DNA of 64,000 nt from J054 sp965221985 (GCA_965221985.1 OZ244928.1:1426001-1490000), one strand, 5' to 3'. Shown: positions 46,325 through 56,420, counted from the stretch's first letter. Program-made: numbers and translations. Notes: generated from the sequence alone by a model not told the origin.

Positions 46325-48415
46325 ATGGGAAGCTCGAAGAACCGGCGGCGCAAGTCCCCGGCCTCATTGAATGTAGCGTCAACAGCCGCGGCAAAGCCCA
46401 AGGCTTTGGTTGCCGATGATGATCCGGCTCAATGCGCCTTGATGAGCAAGGCCCTGAGCGATGCGGGTTATGCTGTACGCATGGCCCAGGACGGCGGCGA
46501 AGCAATTCGCCAAGTTTGTGAAGATCGTCCCGACATTGTTTTTCTAGATGTCATGATGCCGGGAATCACCGGACTCCAAGCCTGCCGCGAAATTCATCAA
46601 CAACTGGGTAAGAACTGTCCGCCCATTGTCGTAGTGACCAGTTGTGATAGCGACGAGGAAATTGCCGATGGTTTTGACGCGGGTGCTAGCGATTATTTGA
46701 TCAAACCGGTTAATTGGACATTATTTCGCCATCGGATTCAGGGTTGGCTGGCGGTCCATGAAGCGGCCAGCCATGCCCTTAAAGATGAGCAACAAGCCGA
46801 ACGTCACTTGATGGTCTCTCGCCAGGGTGAGATTTTGTCAGACAGCCATGCGAATCCCGAAGCGTTGATACTTGCCACTGGCTCTCGGCAGTTGGGAGAT
46901 TGTTTGCATCCCGATTTTGCCGATGCTTTGATGATTTGCCTGCGTAAGGTTCTTAAGAGTCGTGAGCCTGCGAATATTAGCTTCGATGATCAACAAGCGC
47001 ACGTCGCACCGGCTGGAAGAGATCGAGTCAGTGTTGTTGTGACCGCTATAGCCGCGCAACGCAGTTCCGAACTCGAGCTATATCGCCTGGCCTACCTTGA
47101 TGCGGCAACGGGACTTCCGAATAGACATCTATTTGAGCGCACCGCCAAAGATGCCCTAGCTGATGCGCAACTACGTTCGCGGAACTTGACGCTCTTATGT
47201 ATTACGTTTGACGAGTTAACCGCCTCGGACCATCAGGACGATGAAACATCTCGCGCCTTGCGCGGCATCGCCGAGCAGCTGGTAACGCAATTGCGTAGTG
47301 GGGATTCTCTGGTTCGCTATGACCTGCCGCGGGGCGATGCGAGTCCCATCGCTAGTCTGGACAGTGTCTATTTTCTGCTGTTGCTTAACGACTTATCCGG
47401 TTCAGAGGCAACGGCCGCGGTGGTGGAGAGAATCCGCGCAGCTTGCGTTAAGGCGACTCGGCACGACAGGACGCTTGTTTCTCTGACGCCGCGCATGGGC
47501 TTGGCGCGTTTCCCCGATGATGCGCCGGATATCTCCAATTTGATTCGCTTAGCCGTTCTAGCTGCGGGAGAAGCTCGCGCGCAGCGCGCGCCGGAACCCA
47601 GACTGCTGGGCTCCGACCGATCCATGCCGGCCCATGTCCGGGCCGACCTGGCCGGCGAGTTGGAGCATGCATTGGCATCAGAGCAGCTATCGCTTTATTA
47701 CCAACCGCGTGTCTGTGTGAAAACCGGACAAGTGCTAGGTGCCGAGGCTTTGCTGCGCTGGCATGACCCCTTGCGGGGGCCGATTGTTGCCGCGGAGCTA
47801 TTAGATATGGCGGAGACGGCTGGATTGGCGGCCGCGGTAACGGATTGGTCCTTGCGGGAAGCCCTGCGGCAAATATCCATTTGGTCCGAAACTTTGGGCG
47901 TCAGAGCGCCCGTCTCCGTCAATATCGATGCGGCACAACTGGGGCGCAATTTTTCGCATAGTCTGGCCGAAGCCATTTTTGAGTTTGGCGTTGATCCTAG
48001 TTGGATTGAAATCGAAGTTCCCGAGGCTTGTTTAGACATCAGCGAATCAGTAACGCGTCAGCTCTTGGAGCTACGCGCGGCGGGCGTCGGCTTAATCATC
48101 GATGACTTTGGCGAAGGCAATGCCAGTCTCGCTATCCTGCGTCGGCTAAAAATCGATGGTTTCAAGGTGAACCACGGACGGCGAGGCGAGCGCCAGACCG
48201 GGGATGATTCTGATATTTATCTATTGGCCGGGTCAATCGCTCAAGCGCGTCACGCTAGCCTAATCGCTAAAGGCATTGAAAGCGCCGAAGAACTCGAATT
48301 TGCGCGCCGGGCCGGCTGTGATCAAGCCCAAGGCTTCCATGTCTGTCAGCCCTTACCAGCCAGCGACTTTGAGCGCTATGTAGCTGAAGCGCAATCCATC
48401 AAGCGCGCAATTTAA
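46325..48415 (+). CDS. Response regulator with degenerate GGDEF and EAL domains
   Basis: The roughly 696-residue protein has a receiver domain at about 25-150 (LVADDDPAQ, acceptor Asp in VFLDVMMPG, Lys in YLIKP). A GGDEF-like domain (about 255-420) follows, in which the GGDEF motif is replaced by LDSVYF, so it should not make cyclic-di-GMP. The EAL domain (about 435-690) keeps EALLR, VNIDAAQL, EIEVPE, DDFGEG, LKIDGFK, GIES and DQAQGF, so phosphodiesterase activity is likely. It would lower cyclic-di-GMP on phosphorylation by a kinase. ATG 46325 is used; an earlier in-frame start exists. Confidence 0.88.
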   Translation: MGSSKNRRRKSPASLNVASTAAAKPKALVADDDPAQCALMSKALSDAGYAVRMAQDGGEAIRQVCEDRPDIVFLDVMMPGITGLQACREIHQQLGKNCPPIVVVTSCDSDEEIADGFDAGASDYLIKPVNWTLFRHRIQGWLAVHEAASHALKDEQQAERHLMVSRQGEILSDSHANPEALILATGSRQLGDCLHPDFADALMICLRKVLKSREPANISFDDQQAHVAPAGRDRVSVVVTAIAAQRSSELELYRLAYLDAATGLPNRHLFERTAKDALADAQLRSRNLTLLCITFDELTASDHQDDETSRALRGIAEQLVTQLRSGDSLVRYDLPRGDASPIASLDSVYFLLLLNDLSGSEATAAVVERIRAACVKATRHDRTLVSLTPRMGLARFPDDAPDISNLIRLAVLAAGEARAQRAPEPRLLGSDRSMPAHVRADLAGELEHALASEQLSLYYQPRVCVKTGQVLGAEALLRWHDPLRGPIVAAELLDMAETAGLAAAVTDWSLREALRQISIWSETLGVRAPVSVNIDAAQLGRNFSHSLAEAIFEFGVDPSWIEIEVPEACLDISESVTRQLLELRAAGVGLIIDDFGEGNASLAILRRLKIDGFKVNHGRRGERQTGDDSDIYLLAGSIAQARHASLIAKGIESAEELEFARRAGCDQAQGFHVCQPLPASDFERYVAEAQSIKRAI

Positions 48416-48426
48416 CGCCTTGCTTA

Positions 48427-48442
48427 TGTGATTCACGTCACA
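48427..48442. promoter_or_regulatory. CRP-like site upstream of the subtilase gene
   Basis: TGTGATTCACGTCACA is a perfect TGTGA-N6-TCACA palindrome, the CRP/Vfr-family half-site arrangement. Its centre lies about 121 bp before the subtilase ATG and just after the stop of the preceding gene. An imperfect GATCAC/GTGATC repeat (48477-48497) follows downstream. Confidence 0.75.
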
Positions 48443-48555
48443 AAATCTCTTGACTCTAGGTTTCGTTGTTCGCCGCGATCACAGTGCGAACGTGATCATA
48501 TAGGAACCCTAAAGGCGGGTCATCAATGCCCGCGAGGTTTCGAGAGGCAAGAGCA

Positions 48556-50361
48556 ATGAAAACCCGTGGGAGATTACTACTGACGGCATTGGTGGGTGTT
48601 GTGCTCGGCGTAGCCGGTGGCAATGGCGTTGGTGAGAGACCGGCGTCGAGCGCGCCAACGGCGATGTCATCGACCGTCGCCAGCCAGCGGTATTTAGTGC
48701 AGGCCGATGGCGCAGCCTCGGCTGCTGAGGCGGTTCGGCGCGTGGGCGGCCAAGTCGTCGCCGATCTACCCATCATTGCGGCGGTCGGCGCTGAGCTATC
48801 CGATGCGCAATATGCCGCGCTTGCAGCTGAGAAGCAGCTTCGATTGTTTCGTGACAGTCGGCTTGAGCTCAGTGGTCGTTGGCGCGATACACACAAAGCC
48901 CATCCATCAAAATCCGCCGAGGCTCACACGACAGATTTGCTAGCTGAGGACGAAACGGCTCAGGAGCCGACCGAAGAAGAGTTTGCCCGGAGTTCTGAAT
49001 CCGATGGTGTGCTGCAAGTTGAGGAAATCTCACGCAGCATGCTGGACAAAACCGACTATCACCATCCGAGCTTGTTGGGTGTGCCGGAACTTCACGAAGC
49101 GGGAATCAACGGTGAGGGTGTGACCGTTGCCGTGGTGGATACCGGACTATGGTGGGAAGCCGATACGCTGTTGAGTAAGTCGCCGGCCTTTCGTGTGGGC
49201 AGCTTGGGATTGGCAGCGGATGATGACCCTAACGGTCACGGCACGCATGTATCGAGCATCATCGCGAGCAACAATGTAGCAGCCAACTGGGTCCGCGAAG
49301 GCATCGCACCCAGGGCTAGAATTGGTGTCGTCAGGTCGTTTGCCTACGATGGTAGTAGCACCTATATCGACACCATCGCTGCGCTTGACTATGTTGTGAA
49401 GAATCGCAAGAAGCTGAACGTTCGAGTTCTGAATCTGTCATTCAGCGCGCGGCCGCAGTCCTACTACTGGGATGACCCCTTGAATCAGGCGGTCATGACG
49501 GCTTGGAAAGCGGGCATTGTGGTTGTGGCCGCCGCGGGCAATGATGGACCGAATCCTATGACGGTTGGTGTGCCCGGCAATGTGCCTTACATCATTACAG
49601 TCGGGGCCATGAGCGACAATTACACGCCCGCGGACGGCACGGACGATGTCCTCGCGTCGTTCTCATCCAGCGGTCCTACCCATGCAGGATTTGTGAAGCC
49701 GGAAGTGGTTGCGCCGGGCGGTCATATTCAAGGTTCCATGCCTTACGATGCGTGGATTCCCAGCCAGCACCCTGATTCCATGAGCGGCAGCGAGCGTCAG
49801 TTCGAAATGTCGGGTACTTCTCAGGCGACGGCGATAGTGAGTGGTATCGTGGCCTTGATGCTGCAGAACGATCCTGAACTTACGCCCGATGAGGTGAAAT
49901 GCAAACTCATGGCTTCGGCGAAGGCCGCGGTGGATCCGGACGGTGCACTAGCTTATAGCGTTTTTCAGCAGGGCGCGGGAATGGTAGACGCCGTTGCCGC
50001 CGTCAATAGTACGGCCAGTGATTGCGCCAACCAAGGCTTGGATATCGACCAGGACCTCAAGGGTACTGCGCATTACGGCGGTCCCGCCAACGTCGATGAA
50101 GAAGGCAACTACTACCTCGAAGACGCGGATGGTAATCGTCTTAAGGATGAGGATCTGCAATGGAATGGCAGCTATGCCTGGGATGGTGGTTATCTGTGGA
50201 GCGACGGTCGTTTGTGGAGCCGCAGTGACCTTTGGGCCTCAGGCCGCTTGTGGAGCCGTGGACGCATGTGGTCGCGTTCGGTTTCCTGGGACGAAGGTCA
50301 AATGTTCAGTTCGGGCCTGACGGAAGTCATGTCAATCAATCGGTGGGTTGATCACGAGTAG
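48556..50361 (+). CDS. Secreted subtilase (S8) with periodic tryptophan tail
   Basis: The 601-residue peptidase has a signal peptide (about 1-22), an inhibitor-like propeptide region (about 44-110) and the S8 catalytic domain (about 185-485): Asp195 in VAVVDTG, His228 in NGHGTHVSS, oxyanion Asn329 in AAGND and Ser422 in MSGTSQAT. The C-terminal tail at 536-578 has Trp at exactly every sixth residue (eight Trp: 536, 542, 548, 554, 560, 566, 572, 578), in W-S-x-G-R-L units. The tail may bind the cell surface or a sugar. ATG 48556 was preferred over 48526. Confidence 0.92.
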   Translation: MKTRGRLLLTALVGVVLGVAGGNGVGERPASSAPTAMSSTVASQRYLVQADGAASAAEAVRRVGGQVVADLPIIAAVGAELSDAQYAALAAEKQLRLFRDSRLELSGRWRDTHKAHPSKSAEAHTTDLLAEDETAQEPTEEEFARSSESDGVLQVEEISRSMLDKTDYHHPSLLGVPELHEAGINGEGVTVAVVDTGLWWEADTLLSKSPAFRVGSLGLAADDDPNGHGTHVSSIIASNNVAANWVREGIAPRARIGVVRSFAYDGSSTYIDTIAALDYVVKNRKKLNVRVLNLSFSARPQSYYWDDPLNQAVMTAWKAGIVVVAAAGNDGPNPMTVGVPGNVPYIITVGAMSDNYTPADGTDDVLASFSSSGPTHAGFVKPEVVAPGGHIQGSMPYDAWIPSQHPDSMSGSERQFEMSGTSQATAIVSGIVALMLQNDPELTPDEVKCKLMASAKAAVDPDGALAYSVFQQGAGMVDAVAAVNSTASDCANQGLDIDQDLKGTAHYGGPANVDEEGNYYLEDADGNRLKDEDLQWNGSYAWDGGYLWSDGRLWSRSDLWASGRLWSRGRMWSRSVSWDEGQMFSSGLTEVMSINRWVDHE

Positions 50362-50406
50362 GCGATCAATCGTCTTACCAAACCTGGATTGAATCGGGTA
50401 CCGAAC

Positions 50407-53400
50407 ATGCTGGAAAGATCAACGAGAAAGGCCTTGCGTCGCTCGCTGTTGGTGATGAGTTTTTGCTTGGTTTTTTTGCCCAGCTACGCAGATCACCCGC
50501 CCATGGTCTTCACACATCTGACGGCGGAAGATGGCCTTTCGCAATCGACGGTGCTATCGATTTTTCAAGATTCCCAGGGCTATATCTGGCTGGGTACCGA
50601 AAGTGGTCTCAATCGATATGACGGTTATGAGGTACGCCGCTACAGTCGCGAGCGTGGACGAGGAAACGGTTTGGCCAGTGATCTTGTTTGGGCATTGGAC
50701 GAGGATTCGGCGGGCGGTATTTGGCTCGCGACGGAAGGCGGCGGCGTCGCAGTTTGGGACCGCAACACCGATAGTTTTCGCGCTCATCGTCATCGGGCTA
50801 ATGATCCAGCAAGTTTATCCAGCGATGTGGTGCGTAACTTGCTCATCGATAGCCAAGGTAAGGTCTGGGTTGCAACGCTAGATGCGGGTTTGAACCGCTT
50901 GGATATATCGACCGGGCGCTGGGAAAGATTTGAATATGATAGAACTCGCCCGGAATCCCTCTCTAGCAATCGCTTATTCTCTTTGTTGGAAGATCGGGAT
51001 GGATCCCTGTGGATTGGCAGCGCGGCGGGATTGGATCGCTATTCCGGTTCCGGTGATCGTTTCGATCACTTTATCCTTCCCAACGCCGGCGATGAGGCGG
51101 GCAGCGTGTTGGCGCTGGCGCAAGATAGCCGTGGGCATATCTGGATTGGCAGCTTTGGTGCGGGCGCGTATCGATTAGATCCGGCCACCGGTGAACTGAC
51201 CAGCTACCGGTACGCGGAAGATGATCCGGGTTCCATCGGTAGCGATTCCGTGCGTGCCATTTTCGAAGATGACGAGAAACGTCTTTGGATCGGTACGGAA
51301 GATGGCTTGAATCTTTTGGACCGGCGCACCGGAAAATTTCAGCGTTACCAACATGATCCGGCCCAGAATCGCAGCCTGGCCGATAATTTTGTTATGTCCA
51401 TTGCCCAGGATCGTAGTGGACTGTTGTGGGTGGGTATGCGCAGTGGTGGCGTGGATCGTTGGAATCCACGGAGTTGGTCTTTAGGTCACAAACGTCCGAG
51501 TTGGTTTAAGAACAATCCTGTGGTGACTGCGCTGGTCGACGACAGCCGGGGTGCGCGGTGGGTGGCTAGTATGGACGATGGCCTACGGCGCATCGATCCC
51601 GTGACGGATGAGGCCATTGATGTAGCGGAGTTCATTCGCAATCAAAAAGAGATTCCCGATGGCAAGCGGGTCATGGCGCTATTGCAAGACCGTTACCAGC
51701 GCTTGTGGATCGGCACCATGTCGGGTGGTCTTTCGCGGCTAGATTCCAGCGGTGAGTTGATGACTTACGTTGCCAACGCCGAATCGGATGTGGGCTTGGC
51801 TGCCAATGGCATCATGAGCTTGTACGAAGACCAATCCGGGCGCGTATGGATTGGAACCTATGGTGGTGGCGTGGCCGTTTTTGATCCGCAGGTCGATGAG
51901 ATTCGCCGGATTCGCGATATTAGCGGCCAAGACCCATGGCTGAACGGCATCCGAGCAACAGCCATTGTAGAAGACGCTAATGGCCTAATTTGGGTGGGTA
52001 CAGAAGGCGATGGATTGTTGCTCATCGACGCAAGAGGAGGTTTGCTCGCACGCTATAAAGTGGATGTCGGCCGCCACGACTCCCTGGCCACTAACTCCAT
52101 CTACGCCTTGCATGTTGATAAGCAGGATCAGCTTTGGGTAGGTACCGCCGGCGGCGGTTTGGATCGAGTCGTGGGCTCCTCTTTGCAGCCTGACAATATT
52201 AGATTTTCCAATGTCAGCGCGGCGGATGGACTGCCCAATGCCGTCATTTATGGTATCGAAGAAGATGATAGCGGCTTACTTTGGATGAGCACGAATTCCG
52301 GTCTCGTTCGTTTCGATACAGACGGCAACAAGACGAAAACTTTTCACACCAGCCACGGCGCGCAAGACGAGGAGTTTAACTTTGGCGCTCATCATCGGAC
52401 GCGCGACGGGCGGCTTTTATTTGGTGGTATCAATGGTTACAACGATTTCGATCCCGAACAGGTTAAAGAGGGTAGCCACGAACCTAAAATATTGCTGACT
52501 TCGCTGTCCATACTGGATCGCGATCTGTTGAGTGGCCAAACTGGCGTTGCACCCGAGAAAATTGAACTGGTTTATGGTGACAGTATGTTGTCGCTCGGAT
52601 TTGCAGCGACGGACTATGCGGATCCGCGCAAGAATCAGTACATGTACCAGTTGGAAGGCTTTGACGGCCGCTGGGTTAGATTGGGCAATCGCCGCCAAAT
52701 AGATTTTACGAATCTTGACGCTGGCCAGTATCTGTTGCGAGTTCGTGCCGCTTCGTCCGACTCGGTTTGGGCTCCCGCCCCTCTGGAATTGCCGGTGGTC
52801 GTGCGGCCCGCGCCCTGGGCGAGCAACTGGGCTTACCTTGCCTATGTAAGTCTGGCCTTGCTGCTATTAGTTACCGCCGTTTATTACCAAGCCCGCCGCC
52901 GCCGCCTAGAGCTTGCCTATGCTCGCCGTCTTGAAAAGGAAGTGGAGGACCGTACCTCGGAACTGGCAACGCGCAATGCCGAACTGGCGGAAGCCAGCGC
53001 GGCGAAGAGTAGTTTCTTGGCCCGCATGAGTCATGAAATCCGTACACCCATGAACGGCGTAATTGGTATGACGGAACTGCTGTCCATGACGGATCTAAAT
53101 ACTCAGCAGCGTCAATATACGACCACCGTTGCTCGCTCGGCGCAAGGCTTGCTACAAATCATTAACGATATCCTCGATTTGTCTAAGATCGAATCAGGTC
53201 GTTTGGAGCTTGAAGAAACCAGCTTAGATCTTGAAGAGCTAGCGGATGACTGCCTTGGTTTGTTGGCGCCACTGGCGAACAAAAAGGGCGTGGAGCTAGT
53301 TGGTGCAATTTCTCCGGATATTCCGCGTACCCTAGTGGGCGACCCGCTGCGCCTGCGGCAAGTTTTCATGAATCTGTTGGGCAATGCGCTGAAATTTACC

Positions 53401-54546
53401 AGCGACGGTGAAGTCGTTCTGCGGGCCGAGATTGCACGGGTTGATCAGGAGGAAACCGTTATCCGTTTTGAAGTCTGCGATAGTGGTATCGGCGTTGATG
53501 AGGAGGCCATGGGCCGCATCTTTGACGCTTTCAGCCAAGCCGATGAGTCAACGTCGCGGGAATTTGGCGGCACGGGACTGGGTTTATCAATTTGCCGGCA
53601 CTTAGTGCAGCTAATGTCCGGGGAAATTGGTGTAGACAGTAAGCCGGGCATTGGTTCTACGTTTTGGTTCGAAATTCCATTCGCGGTGAGTGCGGATAGC
53701 AACACCATTGGCATGGATGCAGATTTGGCCGGATTACGGGTGGTTGTGGCGACGCCGGTACGATCCTTGCAAGACGCTTTGTACCAGCGCTTTTCAGCCG
53801 TCGCCGCAGTGCCGATTCGGGTGACTTCCAGCGCAGAATTGGAGGCATTTGTTAGCGGCAGAAGTCCTTGCGATTTAATCGTCGTGGATGCAGATCGCTT
53901 GACTCGCGGTTGCGCGGCCGCTACGGCAATTCCTGCTAATTCATCGCTCATCCGCATCTTTCTAAGTGGTCGGCAAGAAACCTCGGCCGAGATTACCACC
54001 GCGATTCGCAGTAACGATCGCTTTCTACCGAAACCCGTGTCGTTTCCTGCCTTGCGTGAACTAATTCGTGAAGCACGTGCCCGCGTCAATGTCGCCGTGG
54101 TGAATGCTCAGATTAAAGAAAAGCCGTCATTGCCCAATCCGAGGATTGATGCCCGGGTTTTAGTTGCCGAAGACAATCCGGTGAATCAGGCGGTGGCCGA
54201 GGGAATCTTAAAACAACTGGGTTGTCAGGTAAGCATCGCCGAGAACGGGCGCAGTGCAGTCACGTTGCTCGCGGCCGAGCACTTTGATGTGGTTCTAATG
54301 GATGCCCAAATGCCGGTGCTAGACGGTTTTGAGGCGACCCGCTTGATTCGTAGTTCGGGAACGGCCCATGCGCAGCTGCCCATCATCGGTCTTACCGCTC
54401 ACGCGTCAGATGAGGCCCGCAGCGCCTGCCTAGCCGCCGGGATGAACGATTACCTTAGCAAACCCTATAGCCTTCAGCAGCTTGCGGATGTATTGCGGCG
54501 CTGGATCGGCCCGCAATCGGAGCTGTCGACCGCGATGGAAGCTTAG
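50407..54546 (+). CDS. Propeller-type hybrid histidine kinase
   Basis: The 1379-residue protein has a signal peptide and about twelve Reg_prop/propeller repeats with W-(I/V)-G-T-x-x-G-G-(L/V) patterns (about 30-710), a Y_Y_Y domain (about 715-785) and one membrane helix (about 800-820). HisKA follows with His in FLARMSHEIRTPMNGV, then HATPase (NLLGNALKFT, DSGIGV, GTGLGLSI). After a degenerate receiver-like stretch comes a true receiver with Asp in VVLMDAQMPVLDG. It senses a periplasmic ligand and passes phosphate internally. ATG 50407 is used; a TTG 18 bases upstream is possible. It probably follows the subtilase in one transcript. Confidence 0.93.
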   Translation: MLERSTRKALRRSLLVMSFCLVFLPSYADHPPMVFTHLTAEDGLSQSTVLSIFQDSQGYIWLGTESGLNRYDGYEVRRYSRERGRGNGLASDLVWALDEDSAGGIWLATEGGGVAVWDRNTDSFRAHRHRANDPASLSSDVVRNLLIDSQGKVWVATLDAGLNRLDISTGRWERFEYDRTRPESLSSNRLFSLLEDRDGSLWIGSAAGLDRYSGSGDRFDHFILPNAGDEAGSVLALAQDSRGHIWIGSFGAGAYRLDPATGELTSYRYAEDDPGSIGSDSVRAIFEDDEKRLWIGTEDGLNLLDRRTGKFQRYQHDPAQNRSLADNFVMSIAQDRSGLLWVGMRSGGVDRWNPRSWSLGHKRPSWFKNNPVVTALVDDSRGARWVASMDDGLRRIDPVTDEAIDVAEFIRNQKEIPDGKRVMALLQDRYQRLWIGTMSGGLSRLDSSGELMTYVANAESDVGLAANGIMSLYEDQSGRVWIGTYGGGVAVFDPQVDEIRRIRDISGQDPWLNGIRATAIVEDANGLIWVGTEGDGLLLIDARGGLLARYKVDVGRHDSLATNSIYALHVDKQDQLWVGTAGGGLDRVVGSSLQPDNIRFSNVSAADGLPNAVIYGIEEDDSGLLWMSTNSGLVRFDTDGNKTKTFHTSHGAQDEEFNFGAHHRTRDGRLLFGGINGYNDFDPEQVKEGSHEPKILLTSLSILDRDLLSGQTGVAPEKIELVYGDSMLSLGFAATDYADPRKNQYMYQLEGFDGRWVRLGNRRQIDFTNLDAGQYLLRVRAASSDSVWAPAPLELPVVVRPAPWASNWAYLAYVSLALLLLVTAVYYQARRRRLELAYARRLEKEVEDRTSELATRNAELAEASAAKSSFLARMSHEIRTPMNGVIGMTELLSMTDLNTQQRQYTTTVARSAQGLLQIINDILDLSKIESGRLELEETSLDLEELADDCLGLLAPLANKKGVELVGAISPDIPRTLVGDPLRLRQVFMNLLGNALKFTSDGEVVLRAEIARVDQEETVIRFEVCDSGIGVDEEAMGRIFDAFSQADESTSREFGGTGLGLSICRHLVQLMSGEIGVDSKPGIGSTFWFEIPFAVSADSNTIGMDADLAGLRVVVATPVRSLQDALYQRFSAVAAVPIRVTSSAELEAFVSGRSPCDLIVVDADRLTRGCAAATAIPANSSLIRIFLSGRQETSAEITTAIRSNDRFLPKPVSFPALRELIREARARVNVAVVNAQIKEKPSLPNPRIDARVLVAEDNPVNQAVAEGILKQLGCQVSIAENGRSAVTLLAAEHFDVVLMDAQMPVLDGFEATRLIRSSGTAHAQLPIIGLTAHASDEARSACLAAGMNDYLSKPYSLQQLADVLRRWIGPQSELSTAMEA

Positions 54547-54640
54547 TCGGCGTTCCGGCTTGCTGTGTGACTTAGTTTGCAGCCGGCGGTGAGACCGCGC
54601 CACGTCTGCGCGATTCTTAGGGTGGGCCTGGGTCCGGGTA

Positions 54641-54874
54641 CTATTCTTTAAAAAAGGTTTGTTGCGCGTTCAGGATGCCTAACTCTTGCAAGGTATCGTT
54701 AACGGCGTCCAATAGTCCCAGATCCTGACGTGTCGGTTTACCCATCAGCGCCCGGCGCAAGGCGGCATAAAAAATCACCTCGCCTAGGGCATGTTCCTCA
54801 GTGTCCCCATCATGATCACTAATTGCTTGCCCATAATGGATCAGCTTCTGTTGAACAAAATCTTGCAGTGCCAT
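54641..54874 (-). CDS. Small uncharacterised protein (77 residues)
   Basis: The 77-residue helical protein starts MALQDFVQQKLIHYG, with a good GGGAG ribosome site six bases before the ATG. It has an acidic stretch (SDHDGDTEEHALGE) and ends TLQELGILNAQQTFFKE. There is no signal peptide or membrane helix. I do not recognise a family; it is convergent with the hybrid kinase gene. Confidence 0.55.
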   Translation of the reverse strand: MALQDFVQQKLIHYGQAISDHDGDTEEHALGEVIFYAALRRALMGKPTRQDLGLLDAVNDTLQELGILNAQQTFFKE

Positions 54875-54994
54875 TACTTACTCCCACGGTAGTGATTCGA
54901 TATGGTACCGAATTATTCCATGGCAAGTTCGCAGATTGCTATTCAGGCCACTGCTTTAAGGCTTGTTTGCTAGTTGCGCAGCGCTAAACCTGTC

Positions 54995-55492
54995 CTAGCC
55001 GATATTAATTGAATCCACGGGGCGATTGTTCGCCGTGCCGGCAATTTTCCAACCACTGTCGTTCTTATTTACCAGAAAATACACCTCTGAGAACTCCAGA
55101 ATCATGGGCTCTGCCTTGTTTTTCCTGTGTGTGATCGTTTTCGTATGCGTCCAAACGACTGCTAACTCACCGCTTACTGTCACGTCGGTAATATCAACTA
55201 TCCGTTCGTAAGCGTCAGTGCTCGGGAACAAGATAGATGACACGGTTTTCCAGGACGAGACCATGTCGGTGGTCAGCGGGGGATCTTCGGGCATGCCCGG
55301 ATGAGCTGGGTGTAAATTGAACTCGACGCTACCCTCGGCCAGTAGACGCATGGCGGCATCCATGTCTCGTCGCGTGACAGCAGCGTTAAATTCGGTCACG
55401 ACCGTGCTTGCTGCTTCTTCGGCCGTCGCTGCGTAGGCGAACCCGCTGCCTAGGACCAATAGGCCAATGAGACTGGACGTAACTCGAATCAT
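54995..55492 (-). CDS. Exported SnoaL/DUF4440-like protein
   Basis: The 165-residue protein has a signal peptide (MIRVTSSLIGLLVLGSGFAYA) and an NTF2-like fold with VVTEFNAAVTRRDMDAAMRLLAEGSVEFNL, VVWTHTKTITHR and EFSEVYFLVNKNDSGWKIAGTANNRP, typical of DUF4440/SnoaL-type periplasmic proteins. The ATG at 55492 follows GGAGA; an upstream TTG was rejected. Ligand unknown. Confidence 0.82.
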   Translation of the reverse strand: MIRVTSSLIGLLVLGSGFAYAATAEEAASTVVTEFNAAVTRRDMDAAMRLLAEGSVEFNLHPAHPGMPEDPPLTTDMVSSWKTVSSILFPSTDAYERIVDITDVTVSGELAVVWTHTKTITHRKNKAEPMILEFSEVYFLVNKNDSGWKIAGTANNRPVDSINIG

Positions 55493-55724
55493 GCGAGTCT
55501 CCAAATTTTTCTGTGTCGGATGATTTTGGCTCGCGGTTACGCGGCGGGAAACCGTGGAATGTACGGACTTCTAGAAGTTGTGGCTGGAATCGCCGGATAC
55601 TCAACAAAAATTGATAGCAAGGGCAATAGGTGGTGCGCTCAACCGGGCGTTACGCCTTGGATTTTTCCGGCAGGAAGTTCTGCGGCATAAACGGACCGCG
55701 GGAATCGCCGCGGTCATTTACCGT

Positions 55725-56420
55725 TCAGTGATTGGCTTCAAAGGCGACGGTGCTGGTCGGCACGATCATCGGCGCAATGGAGCCCAGTCCGTTGACGGAC
55801 GTAAGTTCCTTGAAGAATTCGCCCCAGGCACCGTGCATTCGGTAGAGTTGATCGATCACGATTTCGGCATGCACGGCGAAATCCTCGCCGGGCACGTTGA
55901 TGGCGCTTTCCATCGCGATATCGCCGTCTTCATCGAGAAACAGCCGCTGTGGAACCCATTTGGTCAGATGCCAAGTGTTAAAAAGATCAAGCAGCACGCG
56001 GCGCGCTTCTTCGGTTTTGGCACCATCGGGCAGGACGTAGAAAGCTTTAATGACGATTCGGCGTTCGGTGGTTACAGTCTCGCCGTCGACTTCTATGCTG
56101 TTGCTGGGTTCTGAATCAATGTAAACGGGGATCTGTGGAAATTCGTCGTCTTCAGATTCAAAGGTGTATTTGAGGAACAGGTCATCTTCTTCGCCGAACT
56201 CAAAATCCGCTGAGATTTCGTGGAATTTCTTGATGTAGCTGGCCACCCGTTTTTCCATGCTTTCTTCATCGGCGGCAACAGGGAGTAACCACTTTTTGTC
56301 CTTTACGTTCTTAGCCACGGCTGTGCCGCTGCCGAGGGATAGCACAGCGGTAGCGAACAATAAAACTGTCCATGATCGTAGGAGGTACCGTGAAAGTGGG
56401 TTCTGTATTGCAATGTTCAT
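55725..56420 (-). CDS. Exported protein of unknown function
   Basis: The 231-residue protein has a signal peptide (about 1-36, ending GSGTAVA) and a mature part rich in acidic residues. It has a possible YbjN-like alternation of strands and helices (ISADFEFGEEDDLFLKYTFESEDD, RRVLLDLFNTWHLTKWVPQRLFLDEDGDIAMESAINVP). No family can be given with confidence. A CRP-like palindrome sits about 71 bp upstream of its ATG. It is separated from the usher by about 110 bp and faces the same way. Confidence 0.7.
   Translation of the reverse strand: MNIAIQNPLSRYLLRSWTVLLFATAVLSLGSGTAVAKNVKDKKWLLPVAADEESMEKRVASYIKKFHEISADFEFGEEDDLFLKYTFESEDDEFPQIPVYIDSEPSNSIEVDGETVTTERRIVIKAFYVLPDGAKTEEARRVLLDLFNTWHLTKWVPQRLFLDEDGDIAMESAINVPGEDFAVHAEIVIDQLYRMHGAWGEFFKELTSVNGLGSIAPMIVPTSTVAFEANH

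Noticed and set aside
53445..54089. Minus-strand 214-codon frame inside the hybrid kinase gene
   Set aside because: It is a shadow of the histidine kinase and receiver coding sequence with biased composition.
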